From NCBI RefSeq assembly GCF_013155265.1, contig NZ_JABJXU010000001.1, forward strand, positions 62,001 to 126,000: a stretch of 64,000 bases of DNA, read 5' to 3'. The position numbers and the translations under genes were made by a program. The DNA is from Enterococcus sp. MMGLQ5-1 (GTDB lineage Bacteria > Bacillota > Bacilli > Lactobacillales > Streptococcaceae). Below the pieces are notes generated by a model, which saw only the letters and a list, made by a program, of their open reading frames with translations, was not told the origin of the DNA and did not search any database. Within the stretch, counting starts at the first letter, position 1; each line of letters starts with the position of its first letter. Below are positions 61,122 to 64,000 of the stretch, piece after piece.

Positions 61122-63499
61122 AGCTTGAAAAAATCGAAATCTTTGGTTTTGGAAAATTTTCAGATAAAACAATCTCCTTTTCAGAGAAGCAATTAATTTT
61201 TGGTGAAAATGAGGCTGGAAAATCAACAATTTTTAATTTTATTAAATTCATGATTTTTGGCTTCAAGGCAAAGGACAAAACACATCGTGATTTTAAGCCC
61301 TTAGAGCATCCGATTTATGGTGGTCGCTTAACATTGTCTGATTTTGATGATTTTTATATCATTCAAAGAAGTGGTGTTAATAACCGTAGTAATAAGTTAG
61401 AGCTGCTTATTGAAAAAAATGGGCAAGCAATTAGTGAAGCTGAATGGTTATCTTATCTTGCGCCGATGAATCAGGATTTATTTGAAAAGGTTTATACGAT
61501 TAGTCAGGATAATTTAGAGCTTCATGCCGAAAAAGATATGGGTGAGGAGGAGTTAGAAAATTTATGGCGGGTGACTGCTTCTACTGGTACTCAGGAGCTG
61601 ACTGAAAAAATTGTCGAATTAAATAAGTCATTACCAGAATTGTATAAACCGACAGGCAAGAATCCAGCACTAAACCAAAAACTAACTCAATTGGTCACGA
61701 TTAATCAGCAGATTGAATTGAAGCTTGCTGAAATTGAACAGTTTAAACCAAATGTCGAGGCAATCGAACAATTGGATAACGAAATTGTTGAGCTTCAAGG
61801 ACGGCTGGCTGTATTAGCTGAACAAGTGAATCGTCTGCGACAGCAGCGAGATTATCAGAGTGATTATGAGATTTATCAACAGCTAAAAATGATTGACTTT
61901 AACCAGATCTTATCGGAAGAAGCTGCTGATAAATTAAAAGTATTCGAACAAAAATTGCAGAGCGAAACGCTTATTCAAAACAGCTTAGATAATGACTTGA
62001 CCGAAGCCAATCAGGCTTATCAATCGCTACAGACTAAAGAATTAGCTTTCTATCAGCAATCAGAAGCAAAGATAAACGAGTTAAGGGCTGAATTTCCCGA
62101 AATCTACGGTTTTTTAAGTAATCAAGAGGTACTGGAAAATCAGTATATTCAAAAAGAAGCGCAGCGCAAAAAATTTCTTGATGTCAATCAGCTAGAAAAT
62201 ACAGAGTCATATTCAAATGAGACATTAGCAATGCTGGCAAAAAGTGAAAACCAGAGTAATCGTCGGTTTTCAATCACTAAAATGGTAATTTTTTTAGCCT
62301 TAGCCTTCTTTTTATTTATTCTACTAAGCAATCATTTGCCTTTAGCGATTATTTTAGCTTTAATTGTGATTTTGATTGGCTATGTTTTTGCTGCCATGTC
62401 GAGCCCAAAAGAGTTAGATTCTGCTGTTACTTTTGCTGAGGCGACGTCAATAAATCAACAGCTTCAACAGCTAGAGCAGTATGATCAAGAATTAGATGAA
62501 TTGGACAGTCAGCTAGAGGAAAGTCAGCATCAAATTCACTTTTTTGTTAATGAGCTTGCTTACTTTGATGACCGGGTATTTAATGCTGACTTAGGTTTAA
62601 AAGAAAAAATGAGGGCACTTGAACAGTTTGCACAGGAATCGACGATGCGGTTAAATCAAATTCAGCTTTTAGCGATTGACGAAAAACGGAATAAACAAAA
62701 ACGACAGCAATTAAAGCTAGAAAAGCTTAAGCAAGAAAATCCTAATTATCAGCAGCTGGCGGCGCAATTGGAAAATCAAAAAACGTTAATTAATCAAAAG
62801 ATGCAGCTTCAAATTCTACAAAAACGGCTGGCACAATATTTTAATTTAGCTGAGTCAGTTGATTTTTCTTTGCTATTTAAAGAGATGGTTGAAAAACAGA
62901 ATATTTTATCTAGTAACCAGATTAAACTTGACCAATTGCGTGATAAAAAAAGTCAATTGACAAGTGAAATTCAATTTCTACAAACAGATGATTCGTTAGA
63001 TAATTTATATCAAAAACAATCTAATCTTGCAGCAGAAATTGAAATTTTAGTCAAGGAATGGTCAGTAAAAAGTGGGCTGGTAGAGCTATATCAGCTGATT
63101 TTGGCTAATCTTTCGGAGGTTACTCTACCAGAGATTTTGGGCTTGGCTAGAGATCAATTTATTGAATTAACTGATAATCGCTATCGAGATATACGTTTGG
63201 AAAAACAGGTGCTAATTGTTGAAACAGCGAGCTGTAAAGAATTACGAGTATTGGATTTATCAACTGGGACAAAGGATCAATTACTTTTGGCTTTACGCTT
63301 TGCTTTGATTAAATCCAAAGCATTGAATTTTCCAGTTTTTGTTGATGATGCCTTTTTACGGTATGATAAAATGCGTAAAGAGCGTGTCTTTCAATTATTC
63401 GAGCGTTATCATGAGGCGCAGCTGATTATTTTCACGAGTGATCTAGGATTAAAACTATTTTTTGAAGCAAATAAAGAAGCAGTAGAGGTGCTAAATTAA
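61118..63499 (+). CDS. yhaN: SbcC/Rad50-like ATPase YhaN with a central membrane hairpin
   Basis: 793 residues. Walker A FGENEAGKSTIFNFIKFMIFG near the N-terminus, two long coiled coils, and between them two hydrophobic segments at about 388-426 (VIFLALAFFLFILLSNHL and LAIILALIVILIGYVFAA). The ATPase head closes with LSTGTKDQLLLALRFALIK (signature) and PVFVDDAFLRYD (Walker B). The membrane hairpin at the coil tip would hold the complex at the membrane, unlike SbcC with its zinc hook. Coupled to yhaO and, by TAATG, to yhaM. Confidence 0.9.
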   Translation: MKLEKIEIFGFGKFSDKTISFSEKQLIFGENEAGKSTIFNFIKFMIFGFKAKDKTHRDFKPLEHPIYGGRLTLSDFDDFYIIQRSGVNNRSNKLELLIEKNGQAISEAEWLSYLAPMNQDLFEKVYTISQDNLELHAEKDMGEEELENLWRVTASTGTQELTEKIVELNKSLPELYKPTGKNPALNQKLTQLVTINQQIELKLAEIEQFKPNVEAIEQLDNEIVELQGRLAVLAEQVNRLRQQRDYQSDYEIYQQLKMIDFNQILSEEAADKLKVFEQKLQSETLIQNSLDNDLTEANQAYQSLQTKELAFYQQSEAKINELRAEFPEIYGFLSNQEVLENQYIQKEAQRKKFLDVNQLENTESYSNETLAMLAKSENQSNRRFSITKMVIFLALAFFLFILLSNHLPLAIILALIVILIGYVFAAMSSPKELDSAVTFAEATSINQQLQQLEQYDQELDELDSQLEESQHQIHFFVNELAYFDDRVFNADLGLKEKMRALEQFAQESTMRLNQIQLLAIDEKRNKQKRQQLKLEKLKQENPNYQQLAAQLENQKTLINQKMQLQILQKRLAQYFNLAESVDFSLLFKEMVEKQNILSSNQIKLDQLRDKKSQLTSEIQFLQTDDSLDNLYQKQSNLAAEIEILVKEWSVKSGLVELYQLILANLSEVTLPEILGLARDQFIELTDNRYRDIRLEKQVLIVETASCKELRVLDLSTGTKDQLLLALRFALIKSKALNFPVFVDDAFLRYDKMRKERVFQLFERYHEAQLIIFTSDLGLKLFFEANKEAVEVLN

Positions 63500-64000
63500 T
63501 GAAGAAATTAAAAGATTTGAAAATAGACGAGCATTTTGAGACATATTTATTGATTAAAACAGCAGAGCTCAGAAGGACTAAGGCTGGTAAAGATTATCTT
63601 GCTTTTACCTTTCAAGATGAAACGGGTCAAATTGACGGCAAGCTTTGGGATGCGCAGCCAATTTTTGTAGAACGCTTTAAAGCAGGTGTTGTCGTTAATA
63701 TTAAGGGTAAAAAAGAGCTTTATAATGGCATGCCACAGCTAAATCAAATTACTCTGCAATTAGCCAATAATATCAATCTTCGACCAGAAGACTTTAAAGA
63801 AAAGCCCCCTGTTAATGTCGAAAAATTAAGAGAAGAAATGACGCAGACTATTTTTGATATTAAAAATCCAATATGGAATCGAATTGTTCGCCACTTGCTG
63901 AAAAAATATGATGAAGAATTTTTTTCATATCCTGCGGCAAAAACGAATCATCATGCTTTTGAGACGGGGCTTGCCTATCATACCTTGACTATGGTAAAAA
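63499..64000 (+). CDS. yhaM: 3'-5' exoribonuclease YhaM, 3' end outside the window
   Basis: The first 167 codons. The start ATG shares one base with the yhaN stop. An N-terminal OB-fold (LRRTKAGKDYLAFTFQDETGQIDGKLWD) is followed by the start of the HD domain, with the HHAFETGLAYHTLTM metal motif at the window edge. YhaM trims RNA and DNA 3' ends in Firmicutes. Confidence 0.92.
   Translation, partial: MKKLKDLKIDEHFETYLLIKTAELRRTKAGKDYLAFTFQDETGQIDGKLWDAQPIFVERFKAGVVVNIKGKKELYNGMPQLNQITLQLANNINLRPEDFKEKPPVNVEKLREEMTQTIFDIKNPIWNRIVRHLLKKYDEEFFSYPAAKTNHHAFETGLAYHTLTMVK

Overview
This is a low-GC Gram-positive chromosome segment from the Lactobacillales, and the gene neighbourhoods point to Streptococcaceae or a close relative. 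The supporting neighbourhoods are pepP-efp-asp23-nusB, folD-xseA-xseB-ispA-tlyA-argR-recN, prfB-ftsE-ftsX, gpsA-galU, rsgA-rpe-thiN, a gyrA without gyrB beside it, a Firmicutes-type L10 leader and a sortase-type surface protein. I cannot name the genus. Most of the window is ordinary core genome. The accessory parts are short.

Layout. 1-7.5 kb: the end of a GyrI-like regulator, a LysR regulator divergent from a FUSC membrane protein fused to a degenerate HAD domain, gyrA, and a DHA2 drug exporter. 7.5-11.3 kb: rplK-rplA and rplJ-rplL, each with recognisable leader structures. A piece of a surface-protein gene lies between the pairs. 11.6-13.6 kb: a secreted LysM protein, a small transcribed region with short ORFs, speG and a 49-residue protein. 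13.8-21.4 kb: prfB (with its programmed frameshift), ftsEX, a HAD/GNAT/adenosine deaminase operon on the minus strand, trxB and exodeoxyribonuclease III. 21.4-31.4 kb: a long run of core genes ending in recN. 31.4-32.3 kb holds no gene but an array of long, strongly paired hairpins. 32.3-39.1 kb: VanZ-like and DUF1189 membrane proteins, sodA, a stand-alone branching enzyme that looks eukaryotic in type, lysS and a ROK fructokinase. 39.1-41.3 kb: a PadR-DUF1700-DUF4097 envelope-sensing operon whose leader carries another copy of the hairpin element. 41.4-48.8 kb: uppP, two DedA/TVP38-type membrane proteins, veg, an amino-acid ABC transporter, gpsA, galU and csbD. 49.3-57.3 kb is accessory: small membrane proteins, the immunity module and relics of a decayed prophage, ACT, YolD-like and NTF2-like proteins, and a surface protein with an internal sortase signal. 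57.4-64 kb: tRNA-Ser, rsgA-rpe-thiN and yhaO-yhaN-yhaM.

The most unusual signal is the non-coding hairpin family. Three consecutive imperfect hairpins of 115-235 nt lie at 31608-32185 and a related copy lies at 39301-39401. They share a CATAAG/CTTATG stem and linkers like GC-TTTTTAGA. Flanking base pairs differ between copies in a compensating way, which suggests that structure is conserved. Other items worth checking are a protein with a sortase signal and then a second export signal, possible paired L1-binding motifs before both rplK and rplA, the FUSC-pseudoHAD fusion, and several palindromes inside promoter regions.
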